From: Symbiodinium natans
Taxonomy: Eukaryota; Sar; Dinophyceae; Suessiales; Symbiodiniaceae
Direction of reading: 5' to 3'
Assembly (NCBI GenBank): GCA_905221605.1
Contig: CAJNDS010002747.1
Location: 124,001-188,000, forward strand
Length of the DNA stretch: 64,000 nucleotides
Part shown: positions 1 through 13,400 of the stretch, piece by piece
How the letters are laid out: every line of letters starts with the position of its first letter
Numbering within the stretch: position 1 is the first letter of the stretch
The notes under the pieces: generated by a model
What the model was told of the DNA's origin: nothing
Database searches by the model: none
Seen by the model: the letters and a program-made list of their open reading frames with translations, nothing else
Position numbers and translations under genes: made by a program

Positions 1-139
1 CGCCTGGGGGTGACCTCTGGGATGCGGGAGGGGCACCTGACCGGCACGAGGTCCTCGCTGAGGTCCGCGGTGGCCCCGCACTGCTCGCAAGCCGCCTGCC
101 GGCGCCTCGAGCCGGCCCGTAGTTGGTAGGCTTCTTGCA
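1..139 (-). CDS. Partial exon of an unknown minus-strand gene
   Basis: Read on the minus strand, an AG acceptor (positions 141-140) is followed by an open frame that leaves the window at base 1. It begins VQEAYQLRAGSRRR and contains a CEQCG motif with a further Cys about 20 residues on, so a small zinc-binding segment is possible. The frame has balanced composition, unlike the repeats nearby. The family is not recognised. If real, the gene diverges from the coronin gene to its right. Confidence 0.4.
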
Positions 140-2662
140 CTGGGACCGCGGCGACCGTTCATAAAAAGGCGGGGTGGGGGGGGGGTGGGAAAAAAAAACC
201 AATCTGACCGGCCCGTGGGCTGCCGATAGACCCTCCTTACACCAAAGTCAGTCCAACATTTCGCATGAGACTGTTGCGGTTGCGGGGAAGGAAAGAAAGG
301 GGGTGATCATGGACCCACAAAATCGAGACAGTAAACAAGCAATTTTCGTTTATGCCTGCGCAACGGCGCCATAACAAAGGGTTGGTATAGTTGAAACAGC
401 TCATTGTTTGCATGATTTGCATGTTTGCTGTTTGCATGTCAGCCTGGGATCGAACTTTTCTGTAGCACGGGCCGCGGGCCCTTGGCGCGTGATGAGGATT
501 GGCCTACATGTCTCACGCATCACCCATGTATCGAATCACCCCATAGCTGCTTTGTCATGTGCGGCAGCCAGGCTGCAAGCATTTCCGTGTTTGCTCGCTT
601 TGTTGCGGCTGCCTGCCTGCAAGCTGATGACTGTTTGCATTCAATTACTCAAGTGTATGTTCGAGGATGCGCTCTACATCCTTAGCCATTCAATTGCTTG
701 ATGTTGTCTGATGTTGTTTGTATCGATCCAAGGATGACAGATGCCACGCCCTTGGTGGCAATACAAAAATCGTTCCTCATGAATGCGGGCACGGCCACGA
801 CGCCGGATGAATGCAACCTGGATGCCCAACAGCGATATGAGAGCAACATCGCCTTGAGAAAACGGCATCTCCAGAGCAGCTCCCGCACACAGGAGAGGAT
901 CTCGGCAGAGTTTTCCAAGGAAGCAGCTTGTGTTCTTTTTCTTCGTCATCATCAGCTTCTTGTTGTTCTTCTTGTTCTTGCTGCGCTTCTTGTTCGGGAT
1001 GATTGTGGCTATTGCGGGGGGCGACGTTTTCGGACTTCTTTGTGGGAGGGGTGTTTGCGCGCAGGGGGCACCCCTTGAAAACTTGGCTAAGAAGGGACAA
1101 GAACTGTCCTAGGACAGTGCTTTCAGATGGCATGTTTGGTACGTGCGAAAACACCACGCAGTCCGAGTTGTTCAAGGGTAATATGCGCAACTGGTCAACA
1201 AAACGGCGATAGACTTCGCGCCACACGCGTGCAAGATTTGAGCCGATGCATGTTAAAACAATAAGAGAAATGGCGGTCGAAAACAAGCGGGAAGAGAAAG
1301 AGCACAACTCCATCGGCCGAAGCAAGGTTTCCCAAGAGTGACCCGCAGGAAACACGGGAAGCACCGATGGAAACGGCGAAGGCGACACGACAGACTGTGT
1401 GACAAGTAAATACAAAGGTGAAACGAATGTTCCACACCGCTAGGCTTGTTGTTATTTGTGTTCTTGTTATTGTTGTTCCTCTTCTCCTTCGTCTGCAGCT
1501 TCGTTTTGCTGGAATCATGAAAATTGGGGTGCCATGTGTGTGTGGGATCGCTTCGAATATGTTTGCCCCAAGCAAAGGAAATTGAACGAGCTGTACGCCG
1601 AACTTATGGGATCGGATCGTGCAAGTTCAACGAGCATGAGCAGCTTTGACGACATGGAGGCGCCCCACTGCAAGCAATGCGCATGGGGTCCTAGCAGGAG
1701 GGTGGGGGCGATTCTTGTTTGGGTGTGAGTTTGAAGACGATGGGCTTTTCACAGGCAGCGTTGAAGAAACGACAAGCCGAGCTTGATTGGCTACTGGAGA
1801 CAACAGAGTCGGCAATCGCTCGTTGCCGTGGCGGCAATGCAGATGTGTTTTCATGAGTATTGAGCAACGTTGAAAACTCACCTCGCGCCGTGTTTGGAAA
1901 CGCTGAATGATGGTTATTTGAGGCAAGCGCGCCGCACTTGGTTTGCAGATGGCACTCGTCTCAGTTCCAAGTCTGTGTTCATTCGAATCATTGAGGCAAC
2001 CTTGCCGCATGGTATTCATGGAGATGACGATACGTGACTACCGAGGTTCATTGACGCAACCAGGTCGTGTGCAGACAGTACTCTCTTGTGCATGTGAGAT
2101 GTTGTGGTCAAGAGTCGATTGGGCGGTTGCACAGCCCTACCGTGCCCGAGTTCTGCTAGCCCAAGCAACACCCTGCCCGGGAAAAGCGCGACAACGGCGC
2201 ACTGGAGCGAAAGGGCTCCACCGCAGGCAGGGCAAGCTGCACCTTTGCCATCCGCTTCCAATCAACAGGGCACGGCCGCGTGCATCTTCAGTCAGGGGAA
2301 CCCCCCTACTTCAAGAATGCTCCCAGCGTTTTGCAATGTGCACGGTGCACACATCCTTTGGCTCGAGCCGATGCGCTGTAGTGGGCGCAGATTCCAGGGC
2401 CGCGAAGGGCCTGTGTGGCCAGGATGAAGGTCGTGCGTGATTCCAAGTTCAGGCACGTCTTTGGCAATGCAGCTCGGCTGAAACTCGGCAAGGTTCGCGA
2501 CTTCAGGTTCCTGTTTGGGGGGGACTGAGGGAAGTTGGGCCGCTGTAGCATCGGATCCCACAAGAATTTCGTCATTAGGCAAGTACGGCAAGCATTCTGA
2601 AATTGCAAAACGCGAAAAACAGAAGCGGCTTTGAAGCCGCATCCACGCCCGACTTTTGTGAG
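140..2662. other. Spacer between the left-edge exon and coronin
   Basis: No gene is recognised here. There is a G run at 172-187, T/C-rich tracts near 930-980 and 1441-1495, and several open frames on both strands without recognisable domains. It may contain the 5' parts of the left-edge gene (minus) and the first coronin exon and promoter (plus). No TATA box or spliced-leader acceptor could be fixed by eye. Confidence 0.4.
777..1415 (-). CDS. Hypothetical minus-strand ORF, 212 aa
   Basis: This is an uninterrupted frame from an ATG at 1415. It has a hydrophobic stretch in the first third, a middle part of ordinary composition (RVWREVYRRFVDQL) and a Gln/Glu/Asp-rich tract encoded by the CTT/GTT-rich DNA near 930-1000. 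No domain is recognised. It lies on the same strand as the left-edge exon and could be upstream coding sequence of that gene, or a chance frame: stop codons are sparse in this DNA. Confidence 0.2.
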   Translation of the reverse strand: MYLLVTQSVVSPSPFPSVLPVFPAGHSWETLLRPMELCSFSSRLFSTAISLIVLTCIGSNLARVWREVYRRFVDQLRILPLNNSDCVVFSHVPNMPSESTVLGQFLSLLSQVFKGCPLRANTPPTKKSENVAPRNSHNHPEQEAQQEQEEQQEADDDEEKEHKLLPWKTLPRSSPVCGSCSGDAVFSRRCCSHIAVGHPGCIHPASWPCPHS

Positions 2663-5600
2663 AATTCGTGCCACGCACCGTCCTCGAGTTCAGACGCAAA
2701 GTGTATCAGGTGCACGACCGTTTGAGGGTAAGGGGTCATAGCCGTGGGAAGAAAAAGAAAAAAGAGAGAGAGGGGGTTGTAGTACGTGGGAATTGGGAAC
2801 TGTTTGAGACTGTCGGCCTCGCATCTGTAGCGCGCGCAGCAACCCTGCAAAAACAAGAACATGCCTAAGTTGGAGACAGACCTAAACCCTAAACCCTAAA
2901 CCCTAAACCCTAAACCCTAAACCCTAAACCCTAAACCCTAAACCCTAAACCCTAGACGCTCAGGCAACGAAGGAGAACTTTCAGGACCTCCGCCTCTCTT
3001 CGAAGCCCTTGGAGACAACGGGCATCCGCGGCGCCTCGGAGCTCGTACGTATACATATTGTACCATACATGAATACACATTTTTTTAATGTGTTTTTTTT
3101 TAACATGTGAGGGTGCATACTTATATTAGTATGTATACATATATCTCTATATATGTTTACATGATCAAGTCTGATAGAGCAAATGCCATATGAGCCGCAC
3201 GGAAGATTCCGTAAGGGCAGAGACAGTGGGCTGGAGCTTAGTGCTGACCGTTTCATGGAAGTGATCTGTGTTGTGTGCAGACAAAACAAACCGGAAACAG
3301 GCAATGCCAAGTTTGTGTGCTTCCCTTGGGAGTCTGGTGGCGGTGGCACATTGGCAGCCGCTGGGCGCTGTTGGACCTTTGACCGAGCGGGTGCAGGGAG
3401 TAAGCTTCGAGTTACTCGTAGATGCCAAACGGCCAAGATCCAAGCATCGTAATCCCTTCCCACCCGCACACTGTTTGCCTGCAAGCTCGTGTGTTCAAGC
3501 GTTCTCGTGGTTGAGGTGATCCCGGCGACCAAGTTCGGCCGATTGCCACGAGAAACGCCGCTGGTGGCAGGTCACACTGGAGGCCTTCATCGCACCGCAC
3601 ATGTCAGATAATCTGTTGGATTGGGCGGCGCGCGTGTTTTCTCATATGCTGCTCCCTCGAGGTATCATGGATTTTGAGTTCAGCCCCTTCGACGATCACC
3701 TTCTGCTTAGCGCAAGCGAAGACCTGACAATGAAGCTGTGGCAGATCCCAAGCGATGGGTTGACCCAGCATTTGAAGGACAACCTGCTTCAGGGGCGGGC
3801 GCTGGGCACAGCTTCGTTTCCGCAAATGTTCATGGCGAGGATGGCACTTGAGAAAAAACACGTGCTGAATGATCCCGATGCATGGTGCCTGTGCCTGGAG
3901 GAGCCACTCCTAACATTGGAGGGCCACGGCAAGAAGGTGCCGAGCTTAATCTGTAAGACGTTGTTCTGCACAGATGCCTTCGACGTCACTACCCGCAGTG
4001 GTGGTCTGGGTCCCTGCATAGCCCACAGGGCGAAGTGTGCCAAGCAAAAACCTAAACCCTAAACCCTAAACCCAACCCTAAACCTAAGAGAGCGGCCTGT
4101 CATGGGGCCTGCGTTTTCCATGGTGCATGTTTTGCGAATGTTGCGTGCACCCAGCATAAAAGTCGCGATTTTTCGTCGAAGCAACCCATGTCGACGATGT
4201 TATTGTGAGCAAAGCTTTTGGTAGAAGCCTGCTACACATGCTGAGTGGGATATGTTTCGTGAACCGATTGGATGAACAGGAGTCCACGTGCCAGAAGAGC
4301 GGGGGGGGGGGGGAAACATTTGTCGGACCCAGATCCTAAACCTTAGTCGTTTACGGTTTGGGCCAAAAAATATTTGTTGGACCCTACTCCTAAACCTTAT
4401 TCGTTTAAGGTTTCGGCCGTATATTTTACTCGCTGAACCTCATGCCTGAAGCTTATTTGCTTAATACACAAGCCAAACCCTATTCCTAAACCTTATTCGT
4501 CCAAGATTTAGGGCCAAAAACCTTATTCGTCTAAGATTGACTGAATATAAACAAAGTCTAGACAAAAAAACAATGCGTGAGCCGTCTCCTTAAGCAATGC
4601 CCACAAAGTTCAGGACTTGCCTCCTGTGGAATGCAAAGAGCATGGAGAATAACTGCCCACTTTGAGTATGTACATACGGTGTATGTATTGTATGCAAAAG
4701 GTAGAAATTCTACCCACTCGAATAGAGAAAATGGAGATGCGAAGAACTCCTAGGAAGTGTTTGAGGGCATAGGGTGATGCGAAGAAATACAGTATATGCA
4801 CGTCTCAGGGAAGCGAGAATACTGTGAGCAAATACCCTTTGACTATGCGCTTGCCCAACAGCCCGACTTACTCGCAAGTAATTATGTGGGTTTTCATCTC
4901 AATATATCTCAAAGGGTCTCCAAAAGAGTACCCATTTCTCAAGGATAAGACTCACACGTAAACTATCCTCAAGAATCACAAGCAAGCAACTCATAAACCC
5001 TACTCTTTCAAGGTTTAGATTTCTAAGCAACTTATTCGATTAAGACCTAGGGTCAGACGCTATTCCAATATATTTATTATGCATGCTTGTTTAAGGTTTA
5101 GGGACATACATACCTTGTTCCCAAACCTATTCCTTTAACATTTGGGGATGTTGTGCCAGACAAGTAGGTCTATTTGGTCCAGATTCCCAAACCGCGCACC
5201 TGGGCGTTGTAGGAGATGGGAGAAGGGGAGACTCTTGGGCTGATAGCTTGATTCTTGAACCCTACTTGCTGAACCCTATGCCTATGCCTGAAGCTTTTTC
5301 GTTTCATGCTTCTTGCCAAACCCTATTCCTAAACCTTATTCGTTTAAGACCTAGACCTTATCCGTTTAAGATTTAGTGAATAAAATTAGTGTTCAGGGGA
5401 ACGTTTCGCCGAAGCAAGCGAGTAAGAACGTTGATGCTCGATGCTTGAATCCGCGGAAGGGAGGGGGGGGAGGGCGGGGGGGGGGAGGGCGGGGGGGGAG
5501 GGCTCAGCTCAACACCCAAGACCCTCCCCCCACCCGCCACCCCCACCTCCCACCCCCACCCAACCCCGCCCAAAGATTGATATGTTTATAAACACCCAGC

Positions 5601-7366
5601 CTGTTTATAAACACAGGACGTGCAACCCCGCCCAAAGATTTATATGTTTATAAACACCCAGCCTGTTTATACACACAGGACGTGCGACCCCACCCAAAGA
5701 TTTATGTGTTTATAAACGCCCAGCCTGTGTATAAACACCCGGCCTGTTTGTAAACACAGGATGTGTTTACAACGCTTGGCTTCCTAATGCGTCACAAGCA
5801 CACACACACACCCACCACCTAGTATTCAGGGTAAACGCGCAGCCGAGCCAAAACCAAGAGAAAAACACACACGCACAGGCATCCTTTCTCAAACCTAAAC
5901 CCCCAAACCTCGTAGTTAGGGAAGAGGTTTACTGGGGGATGGACGGGGGTTAGGATGCAGGGTTTGGGGCTTAGGGTCATTAAGGTTGAAAACCCACCTA
6001 AGCCGATACACCCTGCGACTCTCGGACTGTCGTTTTCAGCCGAACTTATAAGCAGTCTGACTGCTTATAAGCAGAAGGCTTGCTTATAAGCAGCTGGACC
6101 CATCGGAAGCATAGCATAAGATATATTATACAATAGTCATGTTTACATAGACCCCAAACCCAACCCAAAAGAGCAGTCGCAGGGAGTTGTCCGAGTGCGT
6201 CACCTGCAGCGGAAACCAAAAAAACCAAAAAAACCAAAAGAACCAAAAAAACCAAAAAAACCAAGGATTTTCACACTAGTCCGAAGGTTTCAGAGTAGTG
6301 CGGAAATCCTTGGTTTTTTTGGTTTTTTTGGTTGTTTTGGTTTTTTTGGTTCTTTTGGTTTTTTTGGTTTGTTTGGCTTTGTAGAAGGCGCATAAGGCGC
6401 GTGCTGGTGTAACGACGGGTTACATGAATTCATAAGGGCCTTCCGAAGCATGCAAGCAACCCTGAAAATATGCCAAAAAAACCCAGGCCCCATGACAGGC
6501 CCTTCTGAAACCTAAACCCTAAACCCTAAACCCTACACCCTAAACCCTAAACCCTAAACCCTAAACTGCGGGTGGCGAAACCCTAAACCCTAAACCCTAA
6601 ACCCTAAACCCTAAACCCTAAACCCTAAACCCTAAACCCTAAACCCTAAACCCTAAACCCTAAACCCTAAACCCTAAACCCTAAACCCTAAACCCTAAAC
6701 CCTAAACCCTAAACCCTAGGCCGAAAAGGCACCCCCTCCCTCCCAATGCTCGGAACGGCCGATGCCTCACACAAGCTGAGCCCGGTGGATCCGACATGAT
6801 GTGAGTTGAGCTCTCTTTAGGGCGTGGTAAGCTGTGTGCTGCAAAGTGCGGCATCTGCCATGTCATATCGGCAGACTCATGCCATGCACATTTTCGAGTC
6901 CGCGGTCAACAGTCCTCTGATGTATATTTCTAGTCTACGGTACCGACTGAGGGATTGTGAACTTGGTTAGGCATAGCCCGGGGATTCTACACAAGTGAAC
7001 AGTCCTGAGGCCCGCTCGAAGCAATCCAGTTTGTCTGTACTTGGGCTCCACTATGTCTCTGACCTTTTCCCCGTAAACGCTTGCGAAACGGGTGGGAAAA
7101 AACCCTAAACCCTAAACCCTAAACCCTAAGCCCTAAGCCCTAAGCCCTAAACCCTAAACCCTAAACCCTAAACCCTAAACCCTAAACCCTAAACCCTAAA
7201 CCCTGGCCAGGTTTCCTTTAGCACCTTCAACCCTTGTGTCTCCAACATCGTAGCGTCCACGGCCTTCGACCTGACCTGCAAGGCGTCGAGCTCAGCGGGA
7301 CCTCCGATCCAAGGGTCGGCTTCAACTACTACTTGCTTGAGACCCCCAAAAACATTCTATGCTGTA

Positions 7367-7405
<39 letters not shown>

Positions 7406-10400
7406 AGAGTAGGAATAACAATCCCGGTATTCTCGTAATGGCTGGGCAGTTTTGAATTTGCAGAACTCCGGCAGAGAAAGCTTGCCACAGATGCTGCGCA
7501 TGTGCGCATGGGCTTCTTGCTCAGGTCTGGAACCTCACGGAGCAGGAGGCATCCTTCAGCATACCAGTGCCGGAGCAGGTGATGCACATCAAGTGGAACT
7601 ACACAGGCTCCTTGCTGGCCGTGACCTGCAAGGAGCTGCTGATTCGAGAACGGGGTACAAAACCTGTTTAGGGTTTGGGGTTTCGGGTTTAGGGTTTAGG
7701 CTTAGGTTGGCCTAATTCTAGGATTCTAATTTGAGCATGAAACTGTGAAGACATTTCTGAGGTCTTAGGTGTGCGTTTGAGAGCAGTTGACCACACAAAC
7801 ATGTAGCCATGTGAAACATTGCCACTCCGGTGGCTCAAGGGTGACGAAGCAAGCATGCCCCGAGGAAACAAAAGGATTCCCCTAGGGTGACCGCCGAGCT
7901 TCCAGCTGTGCAATCTGGTGCACAGTTGGTAGCGGAGCATGGTTCGTGAGGCCGTCTTCGATGGGCTCACCGGCACTTGGACAGCTGGAGCTGGCGGCAC
8001 GCCAGGAGCTTATTCCCAGGGCGAGCATGCAACGTTACCATGGACGCAAGAGATGTCTTGGCAGAGAAACTGGATGGGCCAGCCTGAGTGGCCGATTGCG
8101 CCGCCGCATGGCGGATGGCACCCCTCATACATGACCTCAGATGCCACTGGGACAAGCCAGTTTCCGGGGACGCCAGGAGCTACGCGTCCAGAAGGAGAAA
8201 TGTCAACGGCCCCGGCTTCAAGCACCGGAGCAGCCGCTCCACCCGGCCTGGGTCCTGTTGCACCAGGATCTCCACCCAGTGGGGCGACATGGGATCCCTG
8301 GGCTGAAGCGGCCAGGCAGCTCATTCGGGCGACTACCACCACCGCCCCGACGATGCGCCCGGAAGCGCCTCCTTGGCCAAATTTCCCGATGGCTGGACCT
8401 CCGCCCATGGCTCATCCTGCTGGATCGTGGGGCGTTCCTCCTCACCTTCCTGGACCAGGTTCAGTTCATCATGGAGGAGCTGGCGCACTACATCCTGGGC
8501 GATGGGGACCTCCTCGAGACCCTCAGGGACACGCAAGTGAGCGAGCCGGAGGAGTCGCGGCTACTGGAGGATGTCCTGGAGTCCCCGCGTGGCCAGGAAT
8601 GGATGGAGGCCCTCCGCCAGCCGGTTGGTCGAATCCCTGGACGTGGAATGGAGGAGGACCACAGCAGAAGGGGGACTACGCGGACCCCCCTGCCTGGCCA
8701 GGGTGGACGTATCGAAAGCAGTGGGAGATTGCTCTTCGAAGATGGAACAAGCAGACGGACGTCCCAGTGTTCAGGAGAGCCGAAAAGGTGTTGAGGTCAC
8801 TGGGATGGGAGATGCAGGTAGACTTCGAGCACATCTCGGAGGCAGAGCTTTCCAGTCCGGGATATCTGGAGGCCATCCTCGCCGTGATGAACCTGAAGGC
8901 TGGGGTCCGGGAGGACGACGAGAAGCGCCAAGCCTTCCGGGACGTGATCCATGGAGTGGCTCGCAAGAAGGACGAAAGCCTTGGCCAGTACGCCACCCGG
9001 CGCCTTCGGGATTTTACCAAGGCCGAGACCTACGGGATCAGCTTGCCAGCCGAGTTCAAGGTGTCGCTCATGAAGGAGGGCGCCAACCTCACCGACCAGA
9101 ACCTCCAGAATTTGGCTGTCTTGACCCTCGGCAAAGAGAACGACGTGGATTTCTTGGCGACGGCTATGGCTCGACTAGACGTTCGAGGGGACCGATTGTC
9201 AGGGTACGTCCACGAAGAGGCAGAAGATCGTGGCCGCGGCAACGTGTATGCCGAGGGAGTCGAGCGGGAGATGGAGATCGAGGAGAGCGATGCCGATTCA
9301 CAGGACGATGAGTCGATTCCGGATGAAGCAGTCTTGGCAGAGCTGGAGGACCTCTCGTTCAACGAGGAGCAGGCGGCCCTGGTCTTTGCACTGATCGAGA
9401 ACCGACCCCCTCGACGCCGTCGGACGTGGAAAGAGAACAAGCTGTTCAAGGCAGAGGTGCGGAAGGAGAGGAAGCCCTTCCGAAAGGGTTCGTCGCCGCC
9501 GCACGGATCTGGAGGCCGAGGCAATGGTCGAGGAGATCGTCCCCGAGTGTCTCGAGAACAGCTGAAGAAACTTTCAAAATGTCGACTATGCGGTCGAAGA
9601 GGGCATTGGGCTGAGGATTGCGATCAGTCAAGGCCCAGTTCCGGAGAGAACAGCAATGTCTCGGGCTTCTGCTATCTGGGTCCTTCCTCCAGCAACTCCT
9701 TCGTCGGTGTGACCATGGCGGAGCTTCACAAGATCCTCTCCCAGGTGAAGAACGAGGAGAAGGACATGATCGAGCAGAAGGGAACCTTCCTGGCACTGCA
9801 GTCTGGAGCGGCGATCTTGGACATCGGCGCCACCCAGGACCTCATCGGAGAGGTGGCGCTGGGTGCGCTGGAGCAGGTTTTGGCCTCGAAGGGTCTGAAG
9901 CCGGTGGAAGTACCGGCGCCAGGAGGTGCACCAACAGGCATTGGAGGGGCCGCGACAGTGAAGAAGGCGGTCCTAGTTCCCATATCGTTTGGCGGAGTGC
10001 CGGGCACTGTTCACTTTGTGGTGATCGGCGAGAACGTGCCGCCGCTCTTGTCGGTGGGGCTGCTGGAGCATCTGGGGGCGACCATGTGCCTTACGACGAA
10101 CACCGTGGAGTTCAAGAAGATCGGGGTGAAGCAGGCCATGCGCAAGGAGACCTCCGGTCACAGGACCATTCCACTAGTAGAGTGGGGAGGCGGATTTTTC
10201 CCAGTGCCTGACGAAGCCCGGAAGAAGTTTGGGCTGGCTCGAGACGCCTTCATGCTGAAGGGCAAGGACTCCTCCGCGTACGCAAAACAAAAGGGCGAAG
10301 GGCCGAGCGTTCCTGAAGTCAGCTGCATAGGCAAAGTGTCTGGTCATTCGTCTGAGCATTGTCAAGTGATGCACTTGGAGCCTGCTGATCCACGAGTTCT

Positions 10401-13400
10401 GAGTTCCTGCAGCCACATTCCCAGCCATGACTTTCGAGCAAGATCCATGCACTCCTACCCGGCAGATCTCGGCCCAATGTGTCAGAGAATAAATTCGACA
10501 ACATCCGGTTCCGGCCTCGCCTTGCACCAGCATGATGGAGACGGCGCGCGGCACTCGGGCGGCGCAAGGATGGCGAGCGCTAGTGAACCGGATGTTCTTC
10601 ATGATGGAGGCCACACGCATGATGTATGCCCGGCTTATCTTGGCGGAAAGAGGCCAGAAGTCCTCGAAGTCCGAGAGAAGGAAGTTCTTGGAGGCGGATG
10701 CCCAGACCCCAGGACGATGCCTCCACGCCGGAAAACACATCAACAGGGGCAACCAGTACGCCAGCTGGCAGGTTTGCGAGAACTGCGGGGCGAGGATCAA
10801 CTATGCTCAGAGGGGACGATCCAAGGCGAAGGCGAAAGCTCGGACCACAACATCATCTCCGGCACCTCAACCTCCGGGACCGAGCGTCAGTCGGCAAGCC
10901 GGAAGCACGTCAAGTGCGTCCGATGGGACGTCGGAGATCGCGGGGGCACTGCAAGTGATGGCTCTGGGCTTCCAGCAGATGAACAACACAATGGCCGAGT
11001 TGATGCGTGGCCAGAACCAGATGATCACAATCATGATGAATCAGCCAGAGTCACGCAGCTTCAACCACATGTCCCTGGAAGAGACCTCCGGCCTGGCGGC
11101 GAGAGCGGCGACCGAGATCTTCTCAATGAACATCGACGAGGGGGAGACCGACGAGAGTTGGTCTCCAGTGCAGGAACGCCGCGCGGAAGGCGCCGAGATG
11201 GTGAACCCCAACCTGCTGGACGCGCCCATCGCTGGCCAACGTGGATGACTACCCTGATGTGTGCCTCAACACTGATCCAGTGGGGCCAGTGCACCCAGGA
11301 GATGAAGGAGCATCTGTCAGTGCAAGGCGGAGGGCATCACAGTTGGGTGGTCCATTGCGAACTGCGACAGAAGGACAAGGGGGAAACATCGAGAGGCCCC
11401 GAGCCTCCACAGTCGCTCAAGCATCCGTGGGTGTACCTCACCACTGTTCTAGGACCAGATGATGTATGTGTGTGGCACGAGCATCGAGGAGTTGACGGAG
11501 AAGTACTTCATCGAGGCCCTGGGTCAGGACCCGCAGGTGATCCCCCCGAAGGACATACTCTCCATCGATGGGCAACAAAGAACAAGCTGGTCTCGCTCTT
11601 GGAAATCCACGATAAGAATGCCGGCGTCTTCGGCATGGACTCTGCAGGGAATCAATCCTCGGAGGGGCCCTACTGGCATTTCTCAGCAGAGCTCTTGGGG
11701 GACTTCGTCGCCGGGAACCACGAATCCGGGGAAGTTCTCCTAAAGGCCGACGATGAAGAAGCAGTGCGGCGACTTGGAAGCTTGGTTCGAGGTAGACAAC
11801 GAGAACTGAGCGGCAGCAGGGTTGATCTGTTGGAGGTGTTCCACGCCGGGGAAGTGTCCACCATGGCACGTCAGAATGGACTGAAGGTGCTCGAAGACCC
11901 TTCGCGATTCTCTGATGCATCAGGGTGGACAGGACTGGACAAGGGGCACCGAAAACAAGTTCGTCATATCCTGCAGGCGGAACGACCATGCCTCGTCAGA
12001 ATGAGGCTGGACCGGCAGAACGACATGGCGAACCAAGAAGATGAACGAGCCCTTCGCGAAGGAGGAGTTCGAGCAGGCTTGGCTCTTGAGATTGCGAAGA
12101 CGCAGAAGGACCACGGCTTGCACTACCTCCTCGAAAGCAATGTTCAAGCAGAAGTGTGGAAGCAGCCCGAGATGGCAAAGATCCTCGAGGACCCGGAGAC
12201 CTCGACGCTGACCGATCCCAACGGCATGAGGTACCTCACGAATGACGTTCTCCTCGCCAGGAAGATCCAGAAGGTCTTTCACAAGAACGACAACGGGAAC
12301 AAGGAGATCATCGAGGAGACAACTAAGCCATCCAGGCCACAAGACGAGGCCTTCGCGGAGACGGAAGCCATGGCTCGTTCATCAAGACCGCGACTACTCC
12401 CACAAGGCCTGCCAGCAGCTACTCCGAAAGGTTCCTTGGAGCAAGCTACCTGTAGGAAGACAAGCCGATGGACCTGTGGCGCGCGAAAGGCGCACGAGCG
12501 TCACCTTGGGGCAGTACACCCACGGTGGTGTCCAGGGCATCACGCGAGCCACGCGGATGATGCCGGAGCTCACGAGATACATGAACTCCTACATGACCCG
12601 TCAGGGGGCCACGGGCCCTCGGTCGTCATTGGCGATATCCCGCAACCTTCGCCTCACCTACCATCAAGATCTGCACAACGTCGGCAAGAACTGGACCATA
12701 TCATTTGGCAAATTCCATGGCGGAGAAGTTTGGATCGAAGAAGAGAGAGGCCCATCCCTACGGCAAGTGCGACCCGGAAGATGGGTAGCTGGGAGATGCC
12801 ACAAGACGTACCACCGACTGACAGAGTTTGAGCCGAAGAACTTCCACGGAATCGAGCCCTATCAGGGAAGTCGCTGGAGCGTGACGGCCTACAAGACCAG
12901 ATCCTCTCAGAAACTTTCAGCACTGGAACAAGCCACCCTCGGCGACCTGGGCTTCAACCTGGTGGGATATCCCTCTGGGGACAGGAGGTATGACCTTGCG
13001 CTCCTTGACCACGCCTTCTACGCGGACTCCGGAAGCCCTGCAGATCCTGAGGAGTCCTATCCCGTCAGCACGGAGGCCGAAGGCGAGGAGGAAGAGGAGC
13101 CTGAGGAAAGAGAAACCCCGGGAGTGAGAGCCCGTTCAGGTACAACTGAGACGTCAAGAGCTCGAGTGTCCGAGGAACAGAAGAAGCTCATTCGCAAACT
13201 GCACGTGAACACAGGACATCCTCCCCAAGATCGGTTCTTGAGGACGTTGAGGGCTGCCGGAGCCCTTCCCCATGTCCTGGAGTATGTGCGCGACCACTTC
13301 AAGTGCGACGACTGTGCTGTGAAGGTGCAAGCCGATTCTCGGCGAAGGGCACAATGTCCAAGGCTCTACTCCTTCAATCGCGCCGTCTCCGTGGATGTGA

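Larger units (their letters stand above)
3939..7221 (+). other. Long coronin intron (GC...AG), 3.28 kb, repeat-filled
   Basis: The donor GC follows AAGAAGGT and the acceptor follows TTTCCTTTAG; joining restores GKKV-TFNP in frame. The intron contains a short CCCTAAA array (4051-4088), dispersed CCTAAACCTTATTCG motifs, a G-rich/C-rich hairpin (5457-5573), 62-bp tandem repeats, a (CCAAAAAAA)n foldback, and large CCCTAAA arrays at 6509-6719 and 7101-7205. No coding sequence is seen inside. Confidence 0.75.
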